Assembly (NCBI GenBank): GCA_038214135.1
Contig: JBBQSD010000221.1
Coordinates: 1 to 6,630, forward strand
Reading direction: 5' to 3'
Origin: JANLSE01 sp038214135
GTDB lineage: Bacteria; Chloroflexota; Chloroflexia; Chloroflexales; Roseiflexaceae
DNA length: 6,630 nt
The notes under the pieces are model-generated. The model was given only the letters and a program-made list of their open reading frames with translations, ran no database searches and was not told where the DNA came from. The translations under genes and the position numbers were made by a program. The stretch's first letter is position 1. Each line of letters opens with the position of its first letter. Of this stretch, positions 1 through 5,299 are shown in pieces.

Positions 1-458
1 CCACTGGTCGACATAAATGCCTTAAAGCCGATAACGCCCCGTTCAGCCAGCCCATCGAGTTCGGCAAGATTGCCAGGCACCAACCCGCCCCATAGCGCAA
101 CATCGATCAGCACATTGGGCTTGAGTGCCGCCAGTTTCGCATCGAATGCTGCAACATCGCATGTAGGAGGGTGAGCATTCAGGGGCATATCAAAACAACA
201 CGTGACTCCGCCTGCCGCAAGGGCTGCAGTTGCCGTCGCAAAGCCTTCCCAATCCGTGCGCCCCGGCTCATTACAATGCACATGCGGGTCAATACCACCT
301 GGGAACAGATGTAGCCCACGCGCATCGATCATGTCGCCAGCAGTGCCAGCCAGTTCTGGGGCAATTGCTACAATCTGCCGATCAGTAATACCAACATCGG
401 CATGCAGCAATTCAGCTTCAGTTACAATCGTGCTATTGCGAATAATCAGATCGTACAT
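1..458 (-). CDS. allB: Allantoinase, N-terminal part (3' end outside window)
   Basis: Zn-dependent cyclic amidohydrolase that opens the hydantoin ring of allantoin to give allantoate; expected to be cytosolic. Translating the minus strand from the ATG at 458-456 gives 152 residues with no stop before the window edge. It starts MYDLIIRN, the small N-terminal beta-sandwich strand of amidohydrolases. The metal motif DPHVHCNEPGR gives His59 and His61, MPLNAHPPT follows at about 91-99, and GFKAFM places the lysine that is carboxylated in this family at 146. These positions fit allantoinase better than dihydroorotase or dihydropyrimidinase. The start is supported by GAAGGA (465-470), 6 nt upstream. 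Roughly two thirds of a normal protein of about 450 residues is missing, so the remaining metal ligands cannot be checked. It is the last visible gene of the urate-degradation run uraD-uraH-allB, separated from uraH by a 209-nt repeat-bearing gap. Confidence 0.93.
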   Translation of the reverse strand, partial: MYDLIIRNSTIVTEAELLHADVGITDRQIVAIAPELAGTAGDMIDARGLHLFPGGIDPHVHCNEPGRTDWEGFATATAALAAGGVTCCFDMPLNAHPPTCDVAAFDAKLAALKPNVLIDVALWGGLVPGNLAELDGLAERGVIGFKAFMSTS

Positions 459-504
459 CTTGAATCCTTCGAATTATTCTTTTGGGGAGCCGTTCCAACA
501 ACTG

Positions 505-630
505 CTGCCCTTTTGCCAGAAACCGTTCCCGCCCAGAGGGCACCCGGTTTCCGGCACCTTCCCTCGGCCAAGGGCTATCGCCCCTGGACCCCGAAAGAAC
601 GTTGGTGGCTCCTGTGCGTTGGTTCTTGGT
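505..630. repeat. Structured intergenic repeat, copy A (three potential stems)
   Basis: This lies between uraH and allB and is homologous to copy B at about 1113-1232. The two copies share an identical 18-nt block, aaccgttcccgcccagag, at 521-538 and 1121-1138, followed by ggcacccggtt. Stem 1 is 515-525 paired with 545-555 (10 of 11 pairs), with an inner GCCC/GGGC stem at 531-534/538-541. Stem 2 is cca plus gggc (568-575) paired with gccc plus tgg (580-587) around a short TATC loop. A possible stem 3 is aagaac 595-600 with gttctt 622-627, enclosing gttggtggc. The outer limits are estimates. No coding sequence fits here. There is no U-run after any stem, so it does not look like a plain intrinsic terminator. 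Confidence 0.75.
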
Positions 631-639
631 CTCGGAATT

Positions 640-660
640 CTGACTCCTGACTCCTGAATA
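640..660. repeat. Short heptanucleotide tandem array (about 3 units)
   Basis: Two exact units ctgactc (640-646, 647-653) are followed by the degenerate unit ctgaata (654-660). The array ends 7 nt from the uraH stop codon, on its downstream side. It is similar in scale and placement to the heptamer array at the end of uraD. Confidence 0.6.
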
Positions 661-667
661 CTCGGGT

Positions 668-1024
668 TCAGCTTCCCCGATAGGTACTATACGCCCAGGG
701 TGAAGTCAGCAGGGGAACATGGTAATTGGCCTGCGGGTCGGCAATGCCAAAACGCACCGATACCCAATCGAGAAATGGGGGTTGTGGCAATTCTATGCCA
801 ATACTGCGGAAATAGGCTGCGACAGCGAAGCGCAGTTCGTACAGGCCAACACGCAGCGCCTCACCCTGCAATAATGGGCTATCTGTTCGCCCATCGCTAT
901 TGGTGTAGACATCCCTGATCTGTTCTGGTCCTTCTGGCCGATCAATTCGCCACAGTTCGATCTGCAATCCGGCAGCAGGGCAGCCATGGGCTGTGTCGAG
1001 TACGTGGGTTGTGAGCTTACCCAA
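668..1024 (-). CDS. uraH: 5-hydroxyisourate hydrolase (transthyretin-like)
   Basis: Hydrolyses 5-hydroxyisourate, the unstable product of urate oxidation, to OHCU, the substrate of UraD. The 118 residues match the usual length of the bacterial enzyme, and there is no signal peptide. Family signatures are clear: LTTHVLDTAHGCPA at 4-17 (His7), TNSDGRTDSPLL with Arg46, PFLDWVSVRFGI at 83-94, YHVPLLTSPW with His102, and the C-terminal YRGS that distinguishes HIU hydrolases from vertebrate transthyretin. The start is a TTG at 1024-1022. It is chosen because AAGGA (rc of 1031-1035) lies 6 nt upstream and the family motif begins almost at once; no ATG or GTG fits. A 325-nt repeat-filled gap separates it from uraD upstream, so it may have its own promoter or rely on read-through. 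Confidence 0.95.
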   Translation of the reverse strand: MGKLTTHVLDTAHGCPAAGLQIELWRIDRPEGPEQIRDVYTNSDGRTDSPLLQGEALRVGLYELRFAVAAYFRSIGIELPQPPFLDWVSVRFGIADPQANYHVPLLTSPWAYSTYRGS

Positions 1025-1044
1025 GGGCGTTCCTTTTGTTTATA

Positions 1045-1146
1045 TGCCGCTGTGCGCGGCAGGCAGCAGGGAACTGTTCTGTTCCTTATCCTATTACCGC
1101 TGTGCGCGGCAGCACCAGGGAACCGTTCCCGCCCAGAGAGGGCACC
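1045..1146. repeat. About 50-nt tandem duplication with ccgctgtgcgcggcag core
   Basis: The 16-nt core ccgctgtgcgcggcag occurs at 1047-1062 and again at 1097-1112, exactly 50 nt apart. Each is followed by a version of cagggaac(t/c)gttc (1067-1079 and 1116-1128, 12 of 13 identical). Each core is itself a small hairpin: tgccgc/gcggca at 1045-1050/1056-1061, and ccgc/gcgg at 1097-1100/1106-1109, with loop tgtgc. The second unit runs straight into structured repeat copy B. A third core copy lies at 6292-6313. Confidence 0.75.
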
Positions 1147-1232
1147 CGGTTCCCTGAACCCTCCAGCGGGCAGGCGCTATGCCCTGCACCCGTAATGCAT
1201 GTTGGTGGCCCACCAAACCCCGTTGGCCATGC
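1113..1232. repeat. Structured intergenic repeat, copy B (three potential stems)
   Basis: Homologue of copy A (about 505-630). Stem 1 is a perfect 10-bp inverted repeat, CAGGGAACCG (1116-1125) with CGGTTCCCTG (1147-1156), and an inner GCCC/GGGC pair (1131-1134/1140-1143) around loop AGAGA, where copy A has AGA. Stem 2 is gcagg (1170-1174) with cctgc (1183-1187), around a conserved GCTAT. Stem 3 is gcatg (1197-1201) with catgc (1228-1232), enclosing ttggtggc. Several stem positions differ from copy A while remaining paired. The limits are approximate and the functional strand is unknown. Confidence 0.75.
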
Positions 1233-1313
1233 CTCGGCTGCGATCAATCGATCATGGTGGCTGGTTCGCTTGTTCAGACACAAGATAGTGCGTCTCTACG
1301 CTGTGATCTAACT

Positions 1314-1360
1314 CCTGATGGCTGAAAGCTGATAGCTGATAGCCGATAGCTAAGAGCTAA
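1314..1360. repeat. Heptanucleotide tandem array across the end of uraD
   Basis: Period-7 units read cctgatg, gctgaaa (1321), gctgata (1328), gctgata (1335), gccgata (1342), gctaaga (1349), then the partial unit gctaac (1356). The array covers the uraD stop codon (1350-1352) and its last two or three codons, so the protein's final Ser-Ser is encoded inside repeat units. Heptamer arrays of this kind are known in cyanobacteria and some Chloroflexota; that link is from memory and was not searched. Confidence 0.8.
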
Positions 1361-1874
1361 CGATATCGCGCAGCCGCAGCCCAGCAATCTTGGCGATCTC
1401 GGTCAATGCCGTTGCGACTTCGCTCTCGCGTGAATGGCCAAGCCGCTGTTCAAAGTTTGCCAGAATCGTCGCACGGGTATGTTCACGAACACAGATCACA
1501 AATGGGAAGCCAAATTGTTCGCGGTAGGCTGTGTTCAGTTCGTGAAAGCGCGCATATTCGGATGGGCTCAGCTGATCGAGCCGTGCCGATGCCTGTTCGC
1601 GTGTTGATTCAGTGGTTAATTCGCCAGCAATCGCTGCACGGCCAGCCAGATCTGGGTGGGCACGGATCAGGGCGATCTGTGCATCAAACGGTAGCGCCCG
1701 CATGGTTTCCGTCAGCGCAGTGTGCAGCGCTTCAGTTGATTCGAATGGACGAGCATCCCAGGTTTGCACGGCAATTGTGGGTGTGCCCTCAAACAGGGAA
1801 CCGAACGCGGCAGTGAAACCGGCTCGGTCGAGGCTATTGATCTGGCGAAGGGACAGGCGCGAATAGTTCGTCAT
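1350..1874 (-). CDS. uraD: OHCU decarboxylase
   Basis: Converts 2-oxo-4-hydroxy-4-carboxy-5-ureidoimidazoline to S-allantoin, the step after UraH. The 174 residues fit the all-helical OHCU decarboxylase family. RAHPDLAGRAA at 71-81 carries the catalytic His73. TTESTREQ at 87-94 supplies Glu93 and Ser90. LNTAYREQFGFPFVICVR at 113-130 is the most conserved family block, and the last helix has EIAKIAGLRLRD with Arg167. The offsets from His67/Glu87/Arg161 of the vertebrate enzyme, as I remember them, are consistent. The start is the ATG at 1874-1872. Its SD, GAGGAG (rc of 1877-1882), lies only 2 nt upstream and overlaps the stop codon of the preceding lapA-like gene, which suggests coupled translation. 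The 3' end runs into a heptamer array. Confidence 0.95.
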   Translation of the reverse strand: MTNYSRLSLRQINSLDRAGFTAAFGSLFEGTPTIAVQTWDARPFESTEALHTALTETMRALPFDAQIALIRAHPDLAGRAAIAGELTTESTREQASARLDQLSPSEYARFHELNTAYREQFGFPFVICVREHTRATILANFEQRLGHSRESEVATALTEIAKIAGLRLRDIVSS

Positions 1875-1880
1875 GGCTCC

Positions 1881-2255
1881 TCACAACCTGGTTGATGGTC
1901 GGCTCTCCCCCGCTGGTGCCGATGCTGGGCCACCAGTTTTAGTCTGAAGTGCAGCCCGCAACGTTTGATTCTCGCGCTCGATGATCGATAGGCGCTGTGC
2001 CAGATCGCGATTCTCACGTTCGAGCCTACGCCGAATAGATCGTTCGCGTAACCCACTTTGAATGGAATTCCATACCGTTATCAGGCCGCTCAGAATAACG
2101 CCGCCAAGTGCAGCGAGCACAACAACCAGTGCTAACGAAACATCCTTGGCACCATAGGATAAAAAGGTGAGTTCAACTTTTTGTGTGTTCTGAACTCCAA
2201 AGACGACCATCACAACTGAGACAAGCAGAATGAGGACGATGATAAGATAGCGCAT
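1881..2255 (-). CDS. LapA-domain (DUF1049) membrane protein with coiled coil
   Basis: Small inner-membrane protein of 124 residues. TM1 is at about 3-20, followed by the family-typical short loop VQNTQKVELTFLSYG; TM2 is at about 38-61. After that comes a basic, heptad-rich segment at 66-104 (RERSIRRRLERENRDLAQRL) that should form a cytosolic coiled coil, then a Pro/Ala/Ser-rich tail. This is the layout of LapA/YciS-like proteins. In E. coli, LapA works with LapB in controlling lipopolysaccharide synthesis, but that role cannot be carried over to an organism that may lack LPS, so function here is unknown. The start ATG has AAGG 7 nt upstream. It begins 21 nt after the receiver gene and ends 6 nt before uraD, which implies one transcript. 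Confidence 0.85.
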   Translation of the reverse strand: MRYLIIVLILLVSVVMVVFGVQNTQKVELTFLSYGAKDVSLALVVVLAALGGVILSGLITVWNSIQSGLRERSIRRRLERENRDLAQRLSIIERENQTLRAALQTKTGGPASAPAGESRPSTRL

Positions 2256-2276
2256 GGCTTCGCCTTATGTAGCTGG

Positions 2277-2684
2277 CTAACAGGGTGCCACCCGAGAATC
2301 TGGGCTCAGTGCCTCAGATCGGTGGCGGAGAAGAACATTCACACTATCAAGCAACTGGCGTAGCTCAAATGGCTTGACCAATACTTCATCGAATCCTGCC
2401 ACATAGGCCCGCAGCTGGTAGCTTGGATGCGAATAGATTGTTAGTGCAATTGTCGGTATTGCGCGCAAATCAAACGATGGCTTCACCTGCTGCATGATCT
2501 GCCATCCACTCAACACTGGTGCTTCTAGTTCCATCACAATCAGATCTGGCTGAACATCCTGTATCATCTGTACACCCTGTACGCCATTAGCAGCGCTATA
2601 CACACGATACTGCTGGCGCTGAAGAATGTGTACAAGCATGGTGCGGATATCATTATCGGCTTCTATGACCAAAATTCGCTGCAT
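2277..2684 (-). CDS. Single-domain receiver protein with altered phosphorylation site (pseudo-receiver)
   Basis: A 135-residue stand-alone REC domain with no output domain. RILVIEADNDIR at 3-14 is beta1; Glu8 keeps one position of the usual acidic pair but the second is Ala9. PDLIVMELEAPVLSGW at 46-61 holds the phospho-acceptor loop, where the expected Asp is Glu52; the nucleotides 2529-2531 confirm a GAA codon. IPTIALT places the conserved Thr at 82, and VLVKPFELRQLL keeps Lys104-Pro105. The fold is therefore intact, but Asp phosphorylation and normal Mg2+ binding are unlikely. Asp-to-Glu changes at this site can mimic the active state in some regulators. The C-terminal 15 residues are unstructured. 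The ATG has AGAGG 7 nt upstream. It is the first gene of a likely receiver-lapA-uraD operon. Its partner is unknown. Confidence 0.88.
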   Translation of the reverse strand: MQRILVIEADNDIRTMLVHILQRQQYRVYSAANGVQGVQMIQDVQPDLIVMELEAPVLSGWQIMQQVKPSFDLRAIPTIALTIYSHPSYQLRAYVAGFDEVLVKPFELRQLLDSVNVLLRHRSEALSPDSRVAPC

Positions 2685-2699
2685 ACTATCGCCTCTTTA

Positions 2700-2721
2700 T
2701 GATTATTCTAGGTCATAATCA
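2700..2721. promoter_or_regulatory. Inverted repeat TGATTAT-N8-ATAATCA, possible operator
   Basis: Perfect 7-bp arms at 2700-2706 and 2715-2721 with an 8-nt spacer. It lies directly upstream of the receiver gene, just outside its Shine-Dalgarno sequence. A possible minus-strand -10 box TAGAAT (rc of 2705-2710) falls inside it, so a bound protein could block the receiver-lapA-uraD promoter. No regulator for it is known, and the -35 region is not convincing. Confidence 0.4.
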
Positions 2722-2764
2722 AGGACGCACAGCAAGGGTGAAAGTCACATCTGCCGACTCCGTA

Positions 2765-2770
2765 TATAAT
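2765..2770 (+). promoter_or_regulatory. -10 box TATAAT for the APH-fold gene
   Basis: An exact TATAAT hexamer 35 nt before the preferred ATG. Transcription would start near 2777 and leave a leader of about 29 nt. No good TTGACA-like -35 is found 16-18 nt upstream (about 2741-2748 reads aaagtcac), so only the -10 is well supported. Confidence 0.55.
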
Positions 2771-2805
2771 ACCGCGAAACCAAGACATTGCTGCAAGTGA
2801 GCGCG

Positions 2806-3684
2806 ATGGTACTTCTGCTGCCCGAACCGGTGCGTGTCCTTCTACAACATGCGTTTCCATCTGCCCCGCTTACCGATCCAACCCCGACGATCGGGGGTTT
2901 TTCGAATCTCACAGTTGGCATGCACCTGAACGGTATTCCGGCTATTGTCAAAGCTGCTACAACACCGCTCAAGCGCGCCGATCTGCACCGCGAAGCACGA
3001 ATCCTGCGCATTCTAGCCAGTTCGGGCCTGCCAATCGCGCCGCTGATCACCATTCTTGAAAATCCCGATTGGCTTGATTGGACGGTTGAAGTACTTGGCG
3101 TTCTGCCTGGCGAGAATGGCATCCAACGCCTCAACGATCCACCAGCAACCCTGGCCCACTTCTATGGCGAACTTGCCAGGCTATTGGCGCGTGTCCATCA
3201 GCTTGAGCTTGTTGGTATTGATGAGATCGACCTTGACCTACCCAAACGTGCTGAAGCCGTTGCTGCCGCCCTACCAGCTGTAAACCTGCCATTACCGCTG
3301 AACAATGCGCTGATGCGTGGGTTAGCGCGTGCATCTGCCCCACACGGCCCACTCACTCTGGTTCATGGCGATCCAGGTGCCCATAACATCCTCTGGCATC
3401 ATGGGATCAGTGCCCTCCTGGATTGGGAATGGTCTGGGTATGGCGATTCACTCACCGATATTGCCTGGATCTGCTGGACACTGCGCTTCCGTCACATCCC
3501 CGATAGCATCCGGCACGTCTTTTTGCGGGCCTATGGCCTCGAACACCCCGATCCCGCCGATCTCCGTGATCTTGCACTTGCCCAGATTGCCTCGATTCTG
3601 GTTCGGGTTGCCGATAATACACCGGCGCGTGCAGAATGGCTGCGCCGCCTGGAATGGACTATTTCATTACCCGAATATTCTTGA
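2806..3684 (+). CDS. Aminoglycoside phosphotransferase (APH)-fold kinase, substrate unknown
   Basis: 292 residues of the APH/choline-kinase fold. From the ATG, a Gly-rich loop TIGGFSNLT is at 28-36, the ATP lysine is in IVKAA (Lys49), and the helix-C glutamate is in HREARIL (Glu63). The catalytic loop LVHGDPGAHN gives Asp189 and Asn194, and LLDWEWSGYGD gives the metal-binding Asp206. All core kinase residues are present, so activity is likely. Such enzymes phosphorylate small molecules (aminoglycosides, macrolides, choline, homoserine, sugars), and nothing here identifies the substrate; antibiotic resistance should not be assumed. The start is uncertain: an in-frame TTG at 2788 would add six residues, but neither start has a strong SD. 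The ATG is preferred as the canonical codon, at a normal distance from the -10 box. The gene stands alone and converges on purF. Confidence 0.85.
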   Translation: MVLLLPEPVRVLLQHAFPSAPLTDPTPTIGGFSNLTVGMHLNGIPAIVKAATTPLKRADLHREARILRILASSGLPIAPLITILENPDWLDWTVEVLGVLPGENGIQRLNDPPATLAHFYGELARLLARVHQLELVGIDEIDLDLPKRAEAVAAALPAVNLPLPLNNALMRGLARASAPHGPLTLVHGDPGAHNILWHHGISALLDWEWSGYGDSLTDIAWICWTLRFRHIPDSIRHVFLRAYGLEHPDPADLRDLALAQIASILVRVADNTPARAEWLRRLEWTISLPEYS

Positions 3685-3760
3685 CGAGGTGACTATTCTT
3701 GACAAGGTGACAAGGTAATTGTCTTGACCGGGTGACAAGGCGATAAGGTGACACGGTGAC
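3683..3760 (+). repeat. Octanucleotide tandem array, consensus gacaaggt
   Basis: Period-8 units in two blocks. The first is gacgaggt (3683), a 10-nt interruption, then gacaaggt (3701) and gacaaggt (3709). The second is gaccgggt (3726), gacaaggc (3734), gataaggt (3742), gacacggt (3750) and gac. The first unit overlaps the last two bases of the TGA stop of the APH-fold gene. A second array in reverse orientation follows at 3801. Confidence 0.8.
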
Positions 3761-3800
3761 TGTGCTTCATTTGATGTAGTACAGCTTCGATCAAGCATCT

Positions 3801-3838
3801 GTCACCGTGTCCCCCCCTCACCAAGTCACTTTGTCAGG
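3801..3838 (-). repeat. Reverse-oriented octanucleotide array; pairs with the preceding one
   Basis: Reads gtcaccgt, gtcccccc, ctcaccaa, gtcacttt, gtcagg in period 8, the reverse-complement sense of the array at 3683-3760. The facing ends form a perfect 11-bp inverted repeat, GACACGGTGAC (3750-3760) with GTCACCGTGTC (3801-3811), with a 40-nt loop. Lying between two convergent genes, it could act as a two-way transcription barrier. It lacks a U-tract, so that is only a possibility. Confidence 0.7.
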
Positions 3839-3845
3839 TCTGTAG

Positions 3846-5246
3846 CTAGCGCACCTCAAAGGCTTCCTTCTCCATCAGATGAATATCAACCGGATATACA
3901 CCCTCAAAGCAGCCACGGCAGAACCCGCTGTTGGCATGGCCAGTCGCCAGCATCAGGCCATCCAGCGACAGATAGGCCAAACTGTCGACGCCCAGGTATT
4001 CGGTGATTTCCGGGATACTCATGCGGTGTGCAATCAGTTCTGGGTAGGTTGCCATGTCCACGCCCAAGAAGCATGGGTGCTTAATTGGCGGCGAGGAAAC
4101 GCGCATGTGTACTTCGCGGGCACCAGCATCGCGTAGCAGTTTCACAATTGGCCCGGATGTATTACCGCGCACAATGCTATCGTCGATCAGGACAACCCGC
4201 TTGCCATCCAGGTTATCGGAGAGCGGGTTGAATTTGAGTTGAATGCCGAGTTTGCGCAGCCGATCATCTGGTTGAATGAATGTTCTGCCAATATAACGGT
4301 TCTTGATCAGCCCCTCGGTATAGGGGATGCCGCTCTGCGATGCATAGCCAATTGCCGCTGGTACGGCACTATCCGGCACCGGAATCACAATATCGGCGTC
4401 GGCTGGCGATTCGCGGGCCAGTTCACGGCCAGCAGCGACACGCGCCGCATGCAGGGTCTGCCCATCGATCAGGCTATCTGGCCGGGCGAAATAGATATAT
4501 TCAAACAGGCACATGGCCCGTTCTGCTGCCGGTGCAAGCGTGATCGTTCGCGGACCGCTATCGCTGATCGACACAATCTCGCCAGGGCTGAGCTCGCGAA
4601 CAAATTCGGCCCCAATCGTTGCCAGGGCGCATGATTCAGATGCAACCACCCAGCCCCGCTCACCGATTTTGCCAATACACAGTGGATGTAGGCCCCATGG
4701 ATCACGAACAGCAAACAGCGCATCGCGGGTCAGCACCGTCAGGCAGTAGGCTCCCTGAGCACGCACCATAAAGATCCGTAGCTTTTCTTCCCAGGTACGC
4801 CCCTCACCACCGGCCAGCATCTGAACGATCACCTCGCTGTCGCTGGTTGAGGTTAAGCCCACCCCACGATTGAGCAACTCCTGGCGCAGATCGGGTGCGT
4901 TAGTCAGATTACCATTATGCCCAACGGCCAGTGGCCCAAGGGCGCTTTCAACCAGAAATGGCTGGGCATTTTCGAGCTTGGAGGAGCCAGTGGTTGAATA
5001 GCGTGTGTGCCCAATTGCCAGATGCCCCTGAAGCGGGCGTAACTTTTCTTCATTAAAGACCTGCGCGACCAAGCCCATGTCTTTGTGATGATTGATTCGG
5101 CGCCCATTAGCAACCGCAATTCCTGCACTTTCCTGGCCACGATGCTGTAGCGCATACAGACCAAAAAAGGTCAGTCGGGCTACATCTTCATCAGGCGCAA
5201 AGATGCCGAACACTCCGCATTCATGCTGCGGCTTATCGTCGAACAT
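3846..5246 (-). CDS. purF: Amidophosphoribosyltransferase
   Basis: First committed step of purine synthesis: PRPP plus glutamine gives 5-phosphoribosylamine. The 466 residues match the Bacillus-type enzyme. MFDDKPQHE is a 9-residue propeptide, removed to expose the nucleophile Cys10 in ECGVFGIF. The Ntn glutaminase domain (10 to about 240) shows LQHRGQESAG, GHTRYSTTG and HNGNL. The phosphoribosyltransferase domain has YIGRTFIQP (318-326) and the PRPP loop VVLIDDSIVRGNT at 351-363. Cys246, Cys392, Cys443 and Cys446 (FCRGC) fit the four ligands of the 4Fe-4S cluster form, which is oxygen-sensitive in B. subtilis. The start ATG has AGGAG 10 nt upstream. The gene lies 48 nt behind an alpha/beta-hydrolase but probably has its own promoter. 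No other pur genes are visible. Confidence 0.97.
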   Translation of the reverse strand: MFDDKPQHECGVFGIFAPDEDVARLTFFGLYALQHRGQESAGIAVANGRRINHHKDMGLVAQVFNEEKLRPLQGHLAIGHTRYSTTGSSKLENAQPFLVESALGPLAVGHNGNLTNAPDLRQELLNRGVGLTSTSDSEVIVQMLAGGEGRTWEEKLRIFMVRAQGAYCLTVLTRDALFAVRDPWGLHPLCIGKIGERGWVVASESCALATIGAEFVRELSPGEIVSISDSGPRTITLAPAAERAMCLFEYIYFARPDSLIDGQTLHAARVAAGRELARESPADADIVIPVPDSAVPAAIGYASQSGIPYTEGLIKNRYIGRTFIQPDDRLRKLGIQLKFNPLSDNLDGKRVVLIDDSIVRGNTSGPIVKLLRDAGAREVHMRVSSPPIKHPCFLGVDMATYPELIAHRMSIPEITEYLGVDSLAYLSLDGLMLATGHANSGFCRGCFEGVYPVDIHLMEKEAFEVR

Positions 5247-5293
5247 CGCCCTGGTTCTCCTATCGCGTTGGCTGTGCTCAACCGAGCCATTCT

Positions 5294-5299
5294 ATTATA
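5294..5299 (-). promoter_or_regulatory. -10 box TATAAT for purF
   Basis: Exact TATAAT on the minus strand, 47 nt before the purF start. It overlaps the TAA stop codon of the upstream alpha/beta-hydrolase gene. The -35 position (about 5317-5322, GGCCTT) is poor. If real, purF can be transcribed independently of the hydrolase. No PRPP-type purine operator or purine riboswitch is visible in the 48-nt gap. Confidence 0.45.

Larger units (their letters stand above)
1025..1349. other. 325-nt intergenic region between uraD and uraH, repeat-filled
   Basis: There is no credible gene here. It contains a 50-nt tandem duplication (1045-1146), structured repeat copy B (about 1113-1232), a 15-nt palindrome ttggtggcccaccaa (1202-1216) and the start of a heptamer array (1314 onward). 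I see nothing recognisable in about 1233-1313. The uraH ribosome-binding site AAGGA is at 1031-1035. Open frames crossing this stretch on either strand encode low-complexity, motif-free peptides and are explained by the repeats. Confidence 0.7.

Noticed and set aside
505..630. Riboswitch or attenuator upstream of allB
   Set aside because: The fold is attractive and lies in the leader, but a second copy sits upstream of uraH, a fragment appears upstream of the hydrolase, and there is no terminator U-run or known aptamer pattern. A dispersed repeat explains it better for now.
202..657. Plus-strand open frames of 151 and 82 codons
   Set aside because: They lie antisense to allB and across structured repeat copy A. 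The peptides lack domain-like patterns, whereas the minus strand encodes clear allantoinase motifs.
1036..1311. Possible small genes in the uraD-uraH gap (both strands)
   Set aside because: The frames are made of the repeat sequences themselves; they have no conserved motif and no convincing ribosome-binding site.
2738..2748. Small dyad gtga-aag-tcac near the -35 position of the APH-fold gene
   Set aside because: Only 4-bp arms; expected by chance in a window this size.
2806..3684. Aminoglycoside resistance gene
   Set aside because: The kinase fold is clear but the APH family is very broad. The only mobile element in the window is far away, and no residue I can see points to an antibiotic substrate.
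3750..3811. Classical rho-independent terminator between the APH-fold gene and purF
   Set aside because: The 11-bp inverted repeat is perfect, but the loop is 40 nt and neither strand has a following U-tract, so I list it as a repeat with only possible termination activity.
640..3838. CRISPR array
   Set aside because: The short repeats are 7-8 nt direct tandem units with no spacers of constant length, and no cas genes are present.
4904..5164. Antisense or shadow open frames across purF, the hydrolase and uraD
   Set aside because: They overlap strongly conserved genes in other frames and have no recognisable motifs; typical shadow frames.
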